Notes: generated by a model from the sequence alone, not told the origin. Shown: positions 7,233 to 17,200, counted from the first letter of the stretch. The stretch is 64,000 bases of DNA from UBA4416 sp036676295 (GCA_036676295.1 JAKFDE010000025.1:1-64000); one strand, 5' to 3'. Translations and numbers: made by a program.

Positions 7233-8699
7233 ATGGAGATGATACAAAAGATTTTTAAAATAAAAACCGCGTACTTTATTTTCACTCCGGTATTACTTTT
7301 ATTTTTTTTATTTTCTTGTACTAAAGATTCTGCTCCACCTTTATTTGGAGAATTCCCAACAGATGTAGGAAAAATTTTCAGCTACAAATGTGCCACATCA
7401 GGTTGTCATAACGGAACAAGTTATGAAGGTGCAGCCGGTTTAAATTTAAGTTCTTTCGCCGATCTGTTTAAAGGTTCTAACAGTGGATCTCCTGTTATAC
7501 CATACAGAAGTGATTTTTCATCTTTATGTTATTTTATAAATACTTATGATGAATTCGGACCTAAGAACACACCTACGATGCCATTGAACACAAGTCCTTT
7601 AAGTAAAACGGAAGTTAAAACCATTAAAGATTGGATCGATGCAGGAGCTCCGGATATTAACGGTTATGTGATGTGGTCGGAAAATCCGAACCGCAAAAAA
7701 TATTATGTATTAAATCAAGGATGTGATGTAGTAACCGTATTTGATGCCAAAAGTCAATTACCAATGCGTTATGTTACTGTGGGAAATAACTCTACAACTG
7801 CTGAAAGCCCACATATGATCAAGTTTTCGCCGGATGGCCAATTTTGGTATGTGGTGTTTGTTGGTAATAACATTTTACAAAAGTACAGAGCCTCTGATGA
7901 TGCTTTTATTGGAGAGGTTAGTTTAGGAGCATTTCAAAATTGGAACACCATTACTATTAGCAATGATGGTAAACTAGCTTATTGCGTATCCTGGCAAACA
8001 AATAGCCGCTTGGCTATTGTGAATTTACAGACCATGCAATTGAAAATAAATGTTGGCGGCTTTACTAATGCCCACGGCATTGCTTTAAACAATAGTAATG
8101 ATACGATATACATGACCGCTCAAACAGGTAATTATATTTATAAATTAGATACTGCCTTAAATACGATCAACGAAATTACATTAGATGGTTCACCTACTTC
8201 TATCTCTACATCTTCTCTCGATCCTCATGAAATTCAATTTTCTCCTGATGGTTCAAAATATTTTGTTACCTGCCAAGCTACTAATCAGGTGAGGGTAATG
8301 AATACCGTTGGCGATAATTTATTGCAAGTGATCAATACAGGTGTTTACCCACAGGAAATGGTAAAAAGTGCAATCAATAATAAATTATATGTTACTTGTG
8401 TGAATGATCCTAATACAAATCCTAAAATTCAAGGTTCTGTTACGGTAATTGATATGACTTCTTATGGAGCCAACAATTACAAAGTTGGGTACCAACCTCA
8501 CGGTATTGGCTTAGATGAAACTAACGGTTACGTAATTATTGCTAACAGAAATGTAATATCTAATGGTCCTACTCCACACCATACAGGTGTTTGTGGAAGA
8601 AACGGCTTTGTAAATTATTTTAATATTAATACCATGCAGCTCCTTTCCAAAAAAACAGAAGTTGCATCAGACCCCTACTCTGTTGCTGTTAGGCCATAA
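7233..8699 (+). CDS. Lipoprotein with cytochrome c-like haem motif and YncE-type beta-propeller
   Basis: The N-terminus is a lipoprotein signal with lipobox LFSC (lipidated Cys29). A short domain follows with C53-x4-C58-H59, a spaced variant of the CxxCH haem-attachment motif seen in predicted planctomycete-type cytochromes. NTPTMPLNTSPLSK, in which methionine could be the distal ligand, and IKDWIDAGAPD follow. From about residue 150 to the end are repeated strands typical of YncE/40-residue beta-propellers (HMIKFSPDGQFWYVVF, HEIQFSPDGSKYFVTC). It is probably an outer- or inner-membrane-anchored periplasmic electron-transfer or binding protein. ATG at 7239 is an equally good start. Its stop overlaps the start of the DCC-family gene by one base. 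Confidence 0.78.
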   Translation: MEMIQKIFKIKTAYFIFTPVLLLFFLFSCTKDSAPPLFGEFPTDVGKIFSYKCATSGCHNGTSYEGAAGLNLSSFADLFKGSNSGSPVIPYRSDFSSLCYFINTYDEFGPKNTPTMPLNTSPLSKTEVKTIKDWIDAGAPDINGYVMWSENPNRKKYYVLNQGCDVVTVFDAKSQLPMRYVTVGNNSTTAESPHMIKFSPDGQFWYVVFVGNNILQKYRASDDAFIGEVSLGAFQNWNTITISNDGKLAYCVSWQTNSRLAIVNLQTMQLKINVGGFTNAHGIALNNSNDTIYMTAQTGNYIYKLDTALNTINEITLDGSPTSISTSSLDPHEIQFSPDGSKYFVTCQATNQVRVMNTVGDNLLQVINTGVYPQEMVKSAINNKLYVTCVNDPNTNPKIQGSVTVIDMTSYGANNYKVGYQPHGIGLDETNGYVIIANRNVISNGPTPHHTGVCGRNGFVNYFNINTMQLLSKKTEVASDPYSVAVRP

Positions 8700-9109
8700 T
8701 GAAAGAAGAGTTAAAGCATAAAACCATTTTATTGTTTGACGGTTATTGTAATTTATGTAACTCATCGGTTCAGTTTGTTTTAAAACATGAAAAAAAAGAA
8801 GAGCTCTATTTTACGTCCTTGCAATCAGAAGCAGGTATTGAAATACTAAAACACTATAGCATTGATGTAAACAAAGTAGATAGCCTGGTATTAATTGAAT
8901 ATAACAAAGCCTACATCAAATCTTCGGCAGCATTAAGAGCTACAAAATATTTAAAAGGTTTATATCCATTATTATTTTCATTTATCATTGTGCCAGCATT
9001 TATCCGTAATTTCGTGTACGATTTTATTGCCAGAAATCGATACAAATGGTATGGTAAATCAGATACCTGTATGATACCCGATAAACAAGTTTCACATCGA
9101 TTTTTATAA
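8699..9109 (+). CDS. DCC family thiol-disulfide oxidoreductase-like protein (DUF393)
   Basis: The motif FDGYCNLCNSSVQF (residues 13-26) contains the family's DGxCxxC signature (Cys17, Cys20), and IRNFVYDFIARNRYKWYGK near the end is also typical. Proteins of this family are predicted to have a thioredoxin-related fold; no precise substrate is known. The gene starts one base before the end of the upstream lipoprotein gene (TAATG) and ends 8 bases before pdxJ, so the three form an operon. Coupling to a haem-motif lipoprotein suggests redox or haem-attachment work, which is inference. Confidence 0.87.
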   Translation: MKEELKHKTILLFDGYCNLCNSSVQFVLKHEKKEELYFTSLQSEAGIEILKHYSIDVNKVDSLVLIEYNKAYIKSSAALRATKYLKGLYPLLFSFIIVPAFIRNFVYDFIARNRYKWYGKSDTCMIPDKQVSHRFL

Positions 9110-9117
9110 TTATTTAT

Positions 9118-9837
9118 ATGACAAAACTCTCCGTTAACATTAATAAAATTGCCACGATACGTAATGCTCGTGGCGGCAATACGCCTAATTTAGTTCAAAT
9201 GGCATTAGATGCTGAGCGCTTTGGAGCGCAAGGCATTACAATACATCCTCGTCCGGATGAAAGACATATTCGCTACCAGGATGTGTACGATCTAAAACCT
9301 GTGTTAAAAACAGAATTTAATATTGAAGGTAATCCTAAAGAGCAAAAATTCGTAGATCTTGTATTAGATGTAAAACCTGCACAAGTAACCTTAGTGCCTG
9401 ATGGAGGTGATCAAATTACATCCGACCATGGTTGGGATACAATAACTCACAAAGATTATTTAACAGACATTATTGCAACCTTTAAAAAAGCCGGAATTCG
9501 TACTTCTATTTTTGTAGACCCTGATTTAAAAATGGTAGAAGGCGCCAAAGCAACCGGCACCGATAGAATTGAATTATATACTGAAGAATACGCTAGATTA
9601 TATTCTTCTCAAAAAGAAACTATTATCAAACCCTTTTCTGAATGTGCTAAACTAGCCAATCAATTAGATTTAGGTATTAATGCAGGCCACGACCTGAGTT
9701 TAGAAAACTTGGCCTACTTTAAAAATAATGTAGAAAATTTACTGGAAGTATCCATTGGTCATGCTTTAATAAGCGATGCGTTATATTTTGGTTTAGAAAA
9801 CACCATTCAATTGTATTTAAGACAATTGAAATCATAA
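9118..9837 (+). CDS. pdxJ: Pyridoxine 5'-phosphate synthase
   Basis: Catalyses the ring-closing step of deoxyxylulose-5-phosphate-dependent vitamin B6 synthesis, joining 1-deoxyxylulose-5-phosphate and 3-amino-2-oxopropyl phosphate. The TIM-barrel motifs are clear: LSVNINKIATIRNARGG at the N-terminus, GITIHPRPDERHI, VTLVPDG, FVDPD, IELYTEEYA, GINAGHDLSLENL and SIGHALISDAL at the C-terminus. At 239 residues it is full length. It is the last gene of a plus-strand group and is followed immediately by a bidirectional terminator. Confidence 0.97.
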   Translation: MTKLSVNINKIATIRNARGGNTPNLVQMALDAERFGAQGITIHPRPDERHIRYQDVYDLKPVLKTEFNIEGNPKEQKFVDLVLDVKPAQVTLVPDGGDQITSDHGWDTITHKDYLTDIIATFKKAGIRTSIFVDPDLKMVEGAKATGTDRIELYTEEYARLYSSQKETIIKPFSECAKLANQLDLGINAGHDLSLENLAYFKNNVENLLEVSIGHALISDALYFGLENTIQLYLRQLKS

Positions 9838-9839
9838 AA

Positions 9840-9870
9840 AAAAGGCTCATCTAAAAAATGAGCCTTTTAA
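9840..9870. terminator. Bidirectional intrinsic terminator
   Basis: AAAAGGCTCAT pairs with ATGAGCCTTTT across a 7-base loop, with A and T runs on both sides. It separates the convergent pdxJ and the secreted-protein gene. Confidence 0.9.
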
Positions 9871-9886
9871 ATTTATGCATAATGAA

Positions 9887-10909
9887 CTATTTCAAACTGA
9901 TCTTAACTGTATACGAACCCGTATTGGCAGCACTGTAAACCGTTTCGTAAATAGCAATTAACAACATGCCGCTTGTTTTTGCAGTGCCATTAAATTTTGC
10001 TCCTGCTCTCAATACATCATAACTTGTTTCTCCAACTTTATACACCACATTTCCATATACAGGATACGTTGGTGAACCTGTAGAATAATCATCTGTAGTT
10101 GCCGCAGCCGGGTAATTAGTGCCATTTGTTGCCGTATAGCTTCCATCCGGTTTATATTTTTGATTACTTAAACTAGCCAAAGTCACTTCGCCGCTTGCCA
10201 TAATGCTAAACTTTTGACCTTGTTTTAAATTAATACCTGTTTTTAACCAACCACCATTTTGATTACCACTAATGTGTTTACTGGCTTGTAATTTTAATAC
10301 CACTTCGTTTCCATTACTTGGTTCAGAATAGGAAATATCCATTGTTTTAATTTTCTCTTTTGGTATTGATAAATTTCCGTATTCGGTTTTCACCTCCATT
10401 TTCGAAAAATCATAAGCTCCACCCATGGTATATTCTCCATCAATAGTAACCACATCATTGATCTTTGATACATCATCAATACTAAAATTGTTTTTCAATT
10501 CTGATAAAGCCCCATCAATTGTATATTCTCCAATCAACTCTACTTCTAAACTATTTTTCGGATCGGCTTGAAAATCACTGATTGCTGAAATGGCTTTTAC
10601 TCCCAGTTTCACCAAATCGGTGTAAGCACCTTTTTTAATTTCTTCGGTGGCATTGCTGTTTAATATTTTCAAATAAGCAGTTGCTTTGTCTGAAACTAAT
10701 TTATCTTTTCCTATGCCAACTACTATGGTATTTACATTTTGAATTGGAATAGATAATTGGCCGTATGTGGTTTTTAACACCACATCATTCATAGTTGTTG
10801 TACCATTGATGGTTGTTCCATCTCTTAAGTTTAGTTTAACTTCTACTGCTTTTTGTGCAAAAGACAATGACGAAATAAAAAGTGTCGCTGATAAAAATAA
10901 TTTATTCAT
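9887..10909 (-). CDS. Secreted protein with C-terminal LecA/PA-IL-like domain
   Basis: Residues 1-18 are a signal peptide ending in SFAQ. Two similar beta segments follow, each ending in a 'TYGQLSIPIQNVNTIVV' type block (about 47-66 and again near 175-190), which look like duplicated small-barrel units. The last 130 residues (W-LKTGINLKQGQKFSIMASG, then YPAAATTDDYSTG and GMLLIAIYETV) resemble the galactose-binding PA-IL/LecA fold found in many Bacteroidota secreted proteins. Sugar binding is therefore possible but untested. No T9SS tail is present. It lies downstream of the M43 protease on the same strand, behind a terminator. Confidence 0.65.
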   Translation of the reverse strand: MNKLFLSATLFISSLSFAQKAVEVKLNLRDGTTINGTTTMNDVVLKTTYGQLSIPIQNVNTIVVGIGKDKLVSDKATAYLKILNSNATEEIKKGAYTDLVKLGVKAISAISDFQADPKNSLEVELIGEYTIDGALSELKNNFSIDDVSKINDVVTIDGEYTMGGAYDFSKMEVKTEYGNLSIPKEKIKTMDISYSEPSNGNEVVLKLQASKHISGNQNGGWLKTGINLKQGQKFSIMASGEVTLASLSNQKYKPDGSYTATNGTNYPAAATTDDYSTGSPTYPVYGNVVYKVGETSYDVLRAGAKFNGTAKTSGMLLIAIYETVYSAANTGSYTVKISLK

Positions 10910-10922
10910 AGTTTAAAAATTA

Positions 10923-10954
10923 AAAAGCCCTCATTAAAGGTAACAAGGGCTTTT
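10923..10954 (-). terminator. Intrinsic terminator of the M43 protease gene
   Basis: AAAAGCCC (10923-10930) pairs with GGGCTTTT (10947-10954). Read on the minus strand the stem is followed by a T run. It lies 16 bases past the protease stop codon. Confidence 0.8.
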
Positions 10955-10969
10955 GATTATAAGCGTTAA

Positions 10970-12385
10970 TTATTGTAAAATAATTCGTTTCGTTTTAGAT
11001 ATTGATTTTGATTTAAGGATCACAAAATAAACACCGGCATTTTTATCAGACAGATCCATTTTAAAAGAACCACCGTTTGATCGTACTTGATTTAATTCCT
11101 TAACTGTTTGCCCAAGCGTATTAACAACTTCAATGGTAAAATCCTGAGCTTCTAAAACACTTACATTAACAAACAACTCGCCATTTGTAGGGTTTGGATA
11201 AATATTCATTTCAATATTAGTTATTGATTCTTCAATACTGTTTGGAGTACTACATACTGTACTTGTATTTAAAGATGTTCTTCTGGTACAATATTGCATA
11301 CAAGCTTGCATTCTGGCTTTTTGTCCGGCGGTAAACATTACCATACATTTATCATCGCTATAATCCATATAGTTTTGATAGTTGACGCCAGGCGACGATG
11401 CAGTACAAGCATCGGTTACTACCTGACCATCGGTTGTGGGACAAGTATAATTTTCATCTGCCTGATTTGGTGTATCGGCAACATTATCCGATCCTGAACA
11501 AGATCCAAAATCATCGCCCCAGATATGGTATAAACCTAACCAGTGACCAACTTCATGAACTGCTGTTCTTCCTTTATTATAGGGAAACGTTGCTGCACCT
11601 ACGTTTCCTACATATCTATAATCAAATACTACACCATCCGTATTTGCTGCACCTCCCATACCACTCATATCGCCAATAGTTGGGGTAGCCGAACTTGGCA
11701 CAGTTGGAAACTGAGCATAACCTAATGTACCATCGTTAAACTGTAAGATCCAAATGTTCAAATATTTTGTTGGATCCCATGAAGAACCCGGTTTAATTAC
11801 ATCTTCAATATAATTAGCACCACCACCCGGACTAGCATATGGAGGAGCTGTCCAACTTTTAGCTACAGTACTTATACGTTCTATACCCGGCTCTGCCAAA
11901 ACAGTACCGGTTGGACTGACTTTAGCGGCACAAAAATTAATTTCACAATCTGCAGCTACAGCCTGCAATCCTGCTTGAGTTACATAAGTCGTAAAATCTG
12001 TATTAGTTTTTCTAAAAGCCTCATTTAAAATTGTAACCTGAGAGTTAACCTGAGCTTGAGAAATATTTAATCCGGTACCAACGGCTTGCCCTGAATGAAC
12101 AATGTGAAAAATCACCGGAATATTATAAATAGTTGTCGTTCTTTTAACATTAACAAATTGCTGTTCTTTTTGCAAAACATCTGCAATCCAAGCTTCATAT
12201 GCGGCATTCGATTCATTAAACTTAGGTGTCGCACATTTTCTCTTTGGCGATTCTTCCGTGGTTAATGGTTTAAGTTTGGAATAACTTCCTGTTTTAACAG
12301 GATTACTGTATTTTCCTACATTTTGAGCAAAAACAAACGTTGTTGTTAAAATTAAAACAGATAAGCTGGTAATTATTTTTTTCAT
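10970..12385 (-). CDS. M43 family (pappalysin-like) zinc metalloprotease with T9SS type A sorting domain
   Basis: A secreted metalloprotease of 471 residues. A signal peptide (1-20) ends in VFAQ. The catalytic zinc site HEVGHWLGLYH lies at 277-287 (His277, Glu278, His281, His287), and NYMDYSDDKCMVMFT provides the Met-turn of the metzincin clan. The region of about 395-471 (MNIYPNPTNGELFVNV, NAGVYFVILKS, TKRIILQ) is a Por_Secre_tail, so export past the outer membrane by the type IX system is expected. It is a single-gene unit with its own terminator and is divergent from the response-regulator gene. Confidence 0.93.
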   Translation of the reverse strand: MKKIITSLSVLILTTTFVFAQNVGKYSNPVKTGSYSKLKPLTTEESPKRKCATPKFNESNAAYEAWIADVLQKEQQFVNVKRTTTIYNIPVIFHIVHSGQAVGTGLNISQAQVNSQVTILNEAFRKTNTDFTTYVTQAGLQAVAADCEINFCAAKVSPTGTVLAEPGIERISTVAKSWTAPPYASPGGGANYIEDVIKPGSSWDPTKYLNIWILQFNDGTLGYAQFPTVPSSATPTIGDMSGMGGAANTDGVVFDYRYVGNVGAATFPYNKGRTAVHEVGHWLGLYHIWGDDFGSCSGSDNVADTPNQADENYTCPTTDGQVVTDACTASSPGVNYQNYMDYSDDKCMVMFTAGQKARMQACMQYCTRRTSLNTSTVCSTPNSIEESITNIEMNIYPNPTNGELFVNVSVLEAQDFTIEVVNTLGQTVKELNQVRSNGGSFKMDLSDKNAGVYFVILKSKSISKTKRIILQ

Positions 12386-12476
12386 GATGAGTAATATTAT
12401 ACATATTTACTAATTTTATCATACAAAATCAAGGCCAAATCATCGCTTTTGATTTGAATTAGACAGTTTACAGGAT

Positions 12477-13163
12477 ATGGCATTTAAGATTTTATTAATA
12501 GAAGACGAATTAACCCTTCGCGAAACGTTAAAACTAAATTTGGAACTGGAATCCTACAATGTTGAAACCTGTGATTCTGGAGCAAATGCCATTTCTCTTA
12601 CGCAAAAATTTAATCCTGATCTGATCCTTTTAGATATTATGCTACCTGTGTATAACGGCATAGAGATCTATAAACAATTAAAAGAGTTGAAGATAAATAC
12701 ACCTGTAATTTTTTTAACTGCCAAAAATACGGTTCAGGATAAAATTGAAGGATTGAAATTAGGTGCTGATGATTATATCACTAAACCATTTGATCTGGAA
12801 GAATTATTATTGAGGATCAATAATGTTTTAAAACACAATAAACCCACCACTCAATTATCAGAAATTTTCAAGTTCAATAATTGTGAAATTAATTTTTCCA
12901 CCTTTCAGGCAAAAACGATCAATGGCTCTATAGAGACTTTATCAAAACGAGAAATGGCATTATTAAAGTTACTGGTAGATAATCTGAACAATGTTATATC
13001 ACGAGATGAGATCTTAGACAAACTATGGACCAAAGATGAGAATCCTTCCTCCAGAACCATTGATAATTACATTTTAAATTTCAGAAAACTCTTTGAACAT
13101 CATCCTAAAGAACCTGTTCATTTTCAATCTATCCGAGGGGTTGGTTATAAGTTTTGCGTTTAG
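12477..13163 (+). CDS. OmpR/PhoB-family response regulator
   Basis: The receiver domain (1-115) contains the acidic pair in LLIEDE, phospho-acceptor Asp53 in LILLDIMLP, and the conserved lysine in DDYITKPFD. The C-terminal winged-helix DNA-binding domain (about 130-228) has RTIDNYILNFRKLFE and ends SIRGVGYKFCV, the usual OmpR-family ending. The 228-residue length is typical. No histidine kinase lies beside it, so its partner must be encoded elsewhere. It is divergent from the M43 protease gene and could control it, but no binding site is recognisable. Confidence 0.92.
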   Translation: MAFKILLIEDELTLRETLKLNLELESYNVETCDSGANAISLTQKFNPDLILLDIMLPVYNGIEIYKQLKELKINTPVIFLTAKNTVQDKIEGLKLGADDYITKPFDLEELLLRINNVLKHNKPTTQLSEIFKFNNCEINFSTFQAKTINGSIETLSKREMALLKLLVDNLNNVISRDEILDKLWTKDENPSSRTIDNYILNFRKLFEHHPKEPVHFQSIRGVGYKFCV

Positions 13164-13170
13164 TTTATTG

Positions 13171-13195
13171 CACTTCGACTCAGCTCAGTGTGACA
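13171..13195. repeat. Interspersed repeat, divergent copy (CACTTCGACTCAG type)
   Basis: Begins CACTTCGACTCAGC and ends AGTGTGACA. It shares the TCGACT core, a CGCTC/AGCTC-like stretch and a TGACA end with the copies at 2037, 3410 and 37448, but is clearly diverged. It sits between convergent genes. Confidence 0.5.
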
Positions 13196-13200
13196 ATAAA

Positions 13201-13413
13201 TTAAACCTTTTCAAAACGCTTCACTTCTACTCCATCAATTACAACTGTTTCTTTAAACATGGCTAATGGTCTAACCCATAAATTTGCGCCATCATTTTGG
13301 TAAGTGGCTTTATAAACTACCAGCTCTTCTAAAGTTTCACTATGACGTGCTACACCTATGACTTCATATAAATTTCCTTTATAGTGTTTGTATGATCCCA
13401 ATTCTAATTTCAT
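13201..13413 (-). CDS. DUF1653 domain protein
   Basis: A complete small protein of 70 residues matching DUF1653: LGSYKHYKGNLYEVIGVARHSETLEELVVYKA, then a WVRPLAMFKETV block. The family has an SH3-like beta-barrel and no known biochemical role. It has no signal peptide. It is probably transcribed with the NTF2-like gene upstream on the same strand, although the 59-base gap could hold a promoter. Codon use is like the neighbours. Confidence 0.85.
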   Translation of the reverse strand: MKLELGSYKHYKGNLYEVIGVARHSETLEELVVYKATYQNDGANLWVRPLAMFKETVVIDGVEVKRFEKV

Positions 13414-13472
13414 TTTTCCTTTAATGTTTTAAGTCCCATTTGTCCTTTCTTTCTCTTCAGTCCCTTAATCTT

Positions 13473-13898
13473 CTAGCTTGTATGATCTGAAATAATCACC
13501 CATTTATTATTGATCTTTTTCCAAAGTAAGGTAAAGTGCCCACTTGCAGGTTTATCTTTTGTTAATTCCCATTTACCAATCACATAAATACTTGTTTTTG
13601 ATAATTGAGTTGCTTCAATAACCGTAAATGTTAAAATCCCCATTGCTTCTTTGGAAGGATAGCCTTTCAAATAATTATCCAAAGTTTTTTGCCAACCATA
13701 GGTAATGCCCTTGCTTCCTATAAACTTAAGACTGTCACTGTTCCAATAATAGGCCATAAAACCTTTAATATCTCCACTATTCCAGGATGACTCCTGGTTT
13801 TTCATATTCTTTAGAACCTCCGATACATTCGTTTTCGAGGTCTGAGCATTAAGGACAACTGAACCCAAAAAGCATAATAATAAAATAAGTTTCTTCAT
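13473..13898 (-). CDS. Secreted NTF2/SnoaL-like (DUF4440-type) protein
   Basis: Signal peptide residues 1-18 end in LNAQ, so the product is exported. The mature part (about 120 residues) has the cone-shaped NTF2-like pattern: a helix QESSWNSGDIKGFMAYYWNS, GWQKTLDNYLKGYPS, and antiparallel strands ending SGHFTLLWKKINNKWVIISD. This fold serves enzymes and binding proteins alike, and no catalytic residues identify a reaction. It stands opposite the SAM-riboswitch promoter of metH, in divergent orientation. Confidence 0.8.
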   Translation of the reverse strand: MKKLILLLCFLGSVVLNAQTSKTNVSEVLKNMKNQESSWNSGDIKGFMAYYWNSDSLKFIGSKGITYGWQKTLDNYLKGYPSKEAMGILTFTVIEATQLSKTSIYVIGKWELTKDKPASGHFTLLWKKINNKWVIISDHTS

Positions 13899-13964
13899 TT
13901 AATAAAATAGTGACTGTTAATAATTTAGATAACTAATAATCGTGTGAAATTAAGTAAAATGTAA

Positions 13965-13972
13965 TATCTTTG
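13965..13972 (+). promoter_or_regulatory. -7 promoter element upstream of the SAM riboswitch
   Basis: TATCTTTG matches TAnnTTTG exactly. Transcription should start near 13980, just before the aptamer. No clear TTG lies at the -33 position, where GTGTG is found instead. Confidence 0.65.
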
Positions 13973-13990
13973 CGCCACGTTCTTTAAAAC

Positions 13991-14162
13991 ACTTATTAAG
14001 AAAAGCTGAGGGAAACGCCCTTTGAAGCTTTACCAACCCTAATATTAGTTTTTAGTTGTCAGTTTTTAGTTATTAATAATTACTAAAAACTAAACATTAA
14101 AAACTTATAACTAATATAAGAAGGTGGGAATTCGTTCGGGACATTGTCGCGAAAAAATAAGT
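13991..14162 (+). promoter_or_regulatory. SAM (S-box, SAM-I clan) riboswitch
   Basis: Core S-box motifs appear in order: AAGAAAAGCTGAGGGA, CGCCC, TGAAGC, CCAACC and, after a long insert, AAGGTGGGAATTC. P1 is formed by ACTTAT (13991-13996) with ATAAGT (14157-14162). P2 uses AAGCT with AGCTT (14003-14007/14026-14030) around a GGG/CCC inner pair. The P3 arm is enlarged to about 75 AT-rich bases that are themselves palindromic. An intrinsic terminator follows, so S-adenosylmethionine should switch metH off by attenuation. Confidence 0.88.
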
Positions 14163-14202
14163 CGGAAACAATTAGTTAAATTATTAAACAACAACATAAA
14201 CT

Positions 14203-14238
14203 AATCCCTTCTGACTATAAACAGAAGGGATTTTTATT
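14203..14238 (+). terminator. Attenuator terminator of the SAM riboswitch
   Basis: AATCCCTTCTG pairs with CAGAAGGGATT across an 8-base loop and is followed by TTTATTTA, ending 7 bases before the metH ATG. It is the expression platform of the riboswitch. Confidence 0.9.
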
Positions 14239-14245
14239 TATATAT

Positions 14246-17200
14246 ATGAGTACGATACAAGAAGAATTAGAAAAACGTGTATTAGTAATTGATGGTGCTA
14301 TGGGAAGCATGATCCAACAATACAAATTAGAAGAAAAAGATTTCAGAGGTAAACGCTTTGCCGATTGGCACAAAGACCTGCAAGGTAATAACGATTTGTT
14401 ATCAATTACTCAGCCAAACATTATTAAAACTATTCACAAAGAATATTTAAAGGCCGGAGCAGATATTATTGAGACAAATACCTTTAGTGATACAACCATT
14501 GCCATGGCTGATTATGACATGCAGGAATTTGTGTATGAATTGAATTACGAATCGGCTAAAATTGCCAAAGAAGCCGTTGCTGAATATAAAACAGAGTTTC
14601 CTGAATTTGCGTCTATACCAAAGTTTGTTGCCGGAGCAATCGGGCCAACCAACCGTACTTTATCATTATCGCCAAATGTAAACGATCCCGGTTTTAGAGC
14701 CATTACCTTTGATGAATTAGTTGAAGCTTATACTGAACAAGTACGAGGATTAATTGATGGCGGTGCCGATCTGTTATTAATTGAAACAATTTTTGATACA
14801 TTAAATGCTAAAGCTGCCTTATTTGCGATTCAAAATTATTGCAAAAAAATCGATAAAAAAATGCCCGTTATGGTTTCAGGAACTATTACGGATGCCAGCG
14901 GAAGAACCTTATCAGGACAAACCACGGAAGCTTTTTTAAATTCTGTATCACACGTTGATTTATTAAGTGTTGGGTTAAATTGTGCCTTAGGAGCAAAAGA
15001 TATGCGTCCTTATTTGGAAGAACTATCTAACAAAGCACCATTTTATGTGAGTGCTTATCCTAATGCCGGTTTACCAAATCAGTTTGGTGAATATGATCAG
15101 GATGCTCATGAAATGGGACATCAAATAGAAGATTTTTTAAAAGCGGGATTTTTAAATATTGTTGGCGGCTGTTGCGGAACAACTCCGGCTCATATTAAAC
15201 GTATTGCTGAAATTGCCAAGGATGCCAAGCCTCGTAAAAAACCGGAGCCTGATACCTTAATGCATTTAAGTGGACTAGAGCCGTACACGTTGACTCCTGA
15301 AAGTAATTTCTTAAATGTTGGTGAACGTACAAACGTAACCGGTTCAAAAAAATTCTTACGTTTAATTAAAGAAGGAAATTTTGAAGAGGCTTTGTCTATT
15401 GCGAAAGATCAGGTTGACGGTGGCGCACAGGTAATTGATGTGAATATGGATGAAGGGATGTTGGATAGCGAACAATCCATGACCACCTTCTTAAATTTAA
15501 TTGCTTCTGAACCCGATATTTGCCGTGTGCCTATCATGATCGATTCATCTAAATGGTCTGTGATCGAAGCAGGATTAAAATGTGTACAAGGTAAAGCCAT
15601 CGTAAACTCTATCTCTTTAAAAGAAGGAGAAGAATTATTTATTGAACATGCGCTTAAAGTAAAACAATATGGTGCCGCTGTTATTGTAATGGCTTTTGAT
15701 GAAGTTGGACAAGCTGATACTTACCAGCGCCGAATTGATATTTGTAAACGTGCTTATGATGTTTTAGTAGATAAAGTAAAATTTCCACCTCAGGATATTA
15801 TTTTCGATCCTAATATTTTTCCTGTAGCAACCGGAATGGAAGAGCATCGCTTAAATGCGCTTGACTTTTTTAACGCTACTAAATGGATCAAAGAAAATTT
15901 ACCACATGCAAAAGTAAGTGGCGGAGTCAGTAACGTATCGTTTTCATTCAGAGGAAATGATCATGTGCGTGAAGCCATCCACGGAGCCTTTTTATACCAT
16001 GCCGTGAAAAACGGAATGGATATGGGGATTGTAAACCCTGCACAATTACAGGTGTATGATGATATTGATAAAACATTACTAGAATTAGTTGAAGATGTAT
16101 TGTTAAACCGCAGAGATGATGCTACTGAACGTTTGGTTGATCATGCTGAATCTTTAAAAGGAATTACTAAAGAAAAAACAGAAAAAGATGAAGCCTGGAG
16201 AAAAGGAACAGTTGAAGAACGCTTAAGCCATGCTTTAGTAAAAGGATTAGTTGAATACATTGATGTTGATACAGAGGAAGCGAGACAAAAATTAGGTAGA
16301 CCGTTACATGTGATCGAAGGCCCGTTAATGGACGGAATGAACATTGTAGGTGATTTATTTGGAAGTGGCAAAATGTTCTTACCTCAGGTGGTGAAAAGCG
16401 CCCGTGTTATGAAAAAAGCCGTAGCTTATTTAGAACCGTACTTGCAACAAGAAAAAGAAACCAACCGTTTAGCCGGTATTGTTGGAGATGGAAGAACTAA
16501 TGCCGGAAAAATTTTAATGGCTACCGTGAAAGGTGATGTTCATGATATTGGAAAAAATATTGTAGGCGTTGTATTAGCCTGCAACAACTACGAAATTGTT
16601 GACTTAGGTGTAATGGTATCCTGCGACAAAATTTTAGAAGAAGCGAAAAAACATAACGTTGATATCATTGGTTTAAGTGGCTTGATCACTCCATCATTAG
16701 ATGAAATGGTTCACGTAGCCAAAGAGATGGAACGTTTAAATTTTAAAACACCTTTATTAATTGGTGGAGCTACGACTTCTAAAGTTCACACGGCGGTTAA
16801 GATCGCACAAAATTATTCGGGCCCTGTAGTGCACGTAAATGATGCCAGTAAATCAGTGCCTGTTGCGAGTAGCTTAATTTCGAATGAATTGCGTGATGCT
16901 TTTATGGCAGATGTTAATAAGGATTATGAGCGAGTGCGCGAACAAAACAAAAATGCACAATCTCAAAATAAATTCATTAGCATGAAAGAAGCTCGTGAAA
17001 ACAAATTCCCGATCGATTGGAATAAAACTGAAATTACCAAACCAACTTTTTTAGGCAATAAAGTATTTGATAATTATGACCTGAAAGAGATCTCTGAATA
17101 CATTGACTGGACGCCATTCTTCCATAGCTGGGAATTAAAAGGTTCTTATCCTAAAATATTTAATGATCCTGAGCGTGGTGTAGAAGCAAAAAAATTATTT

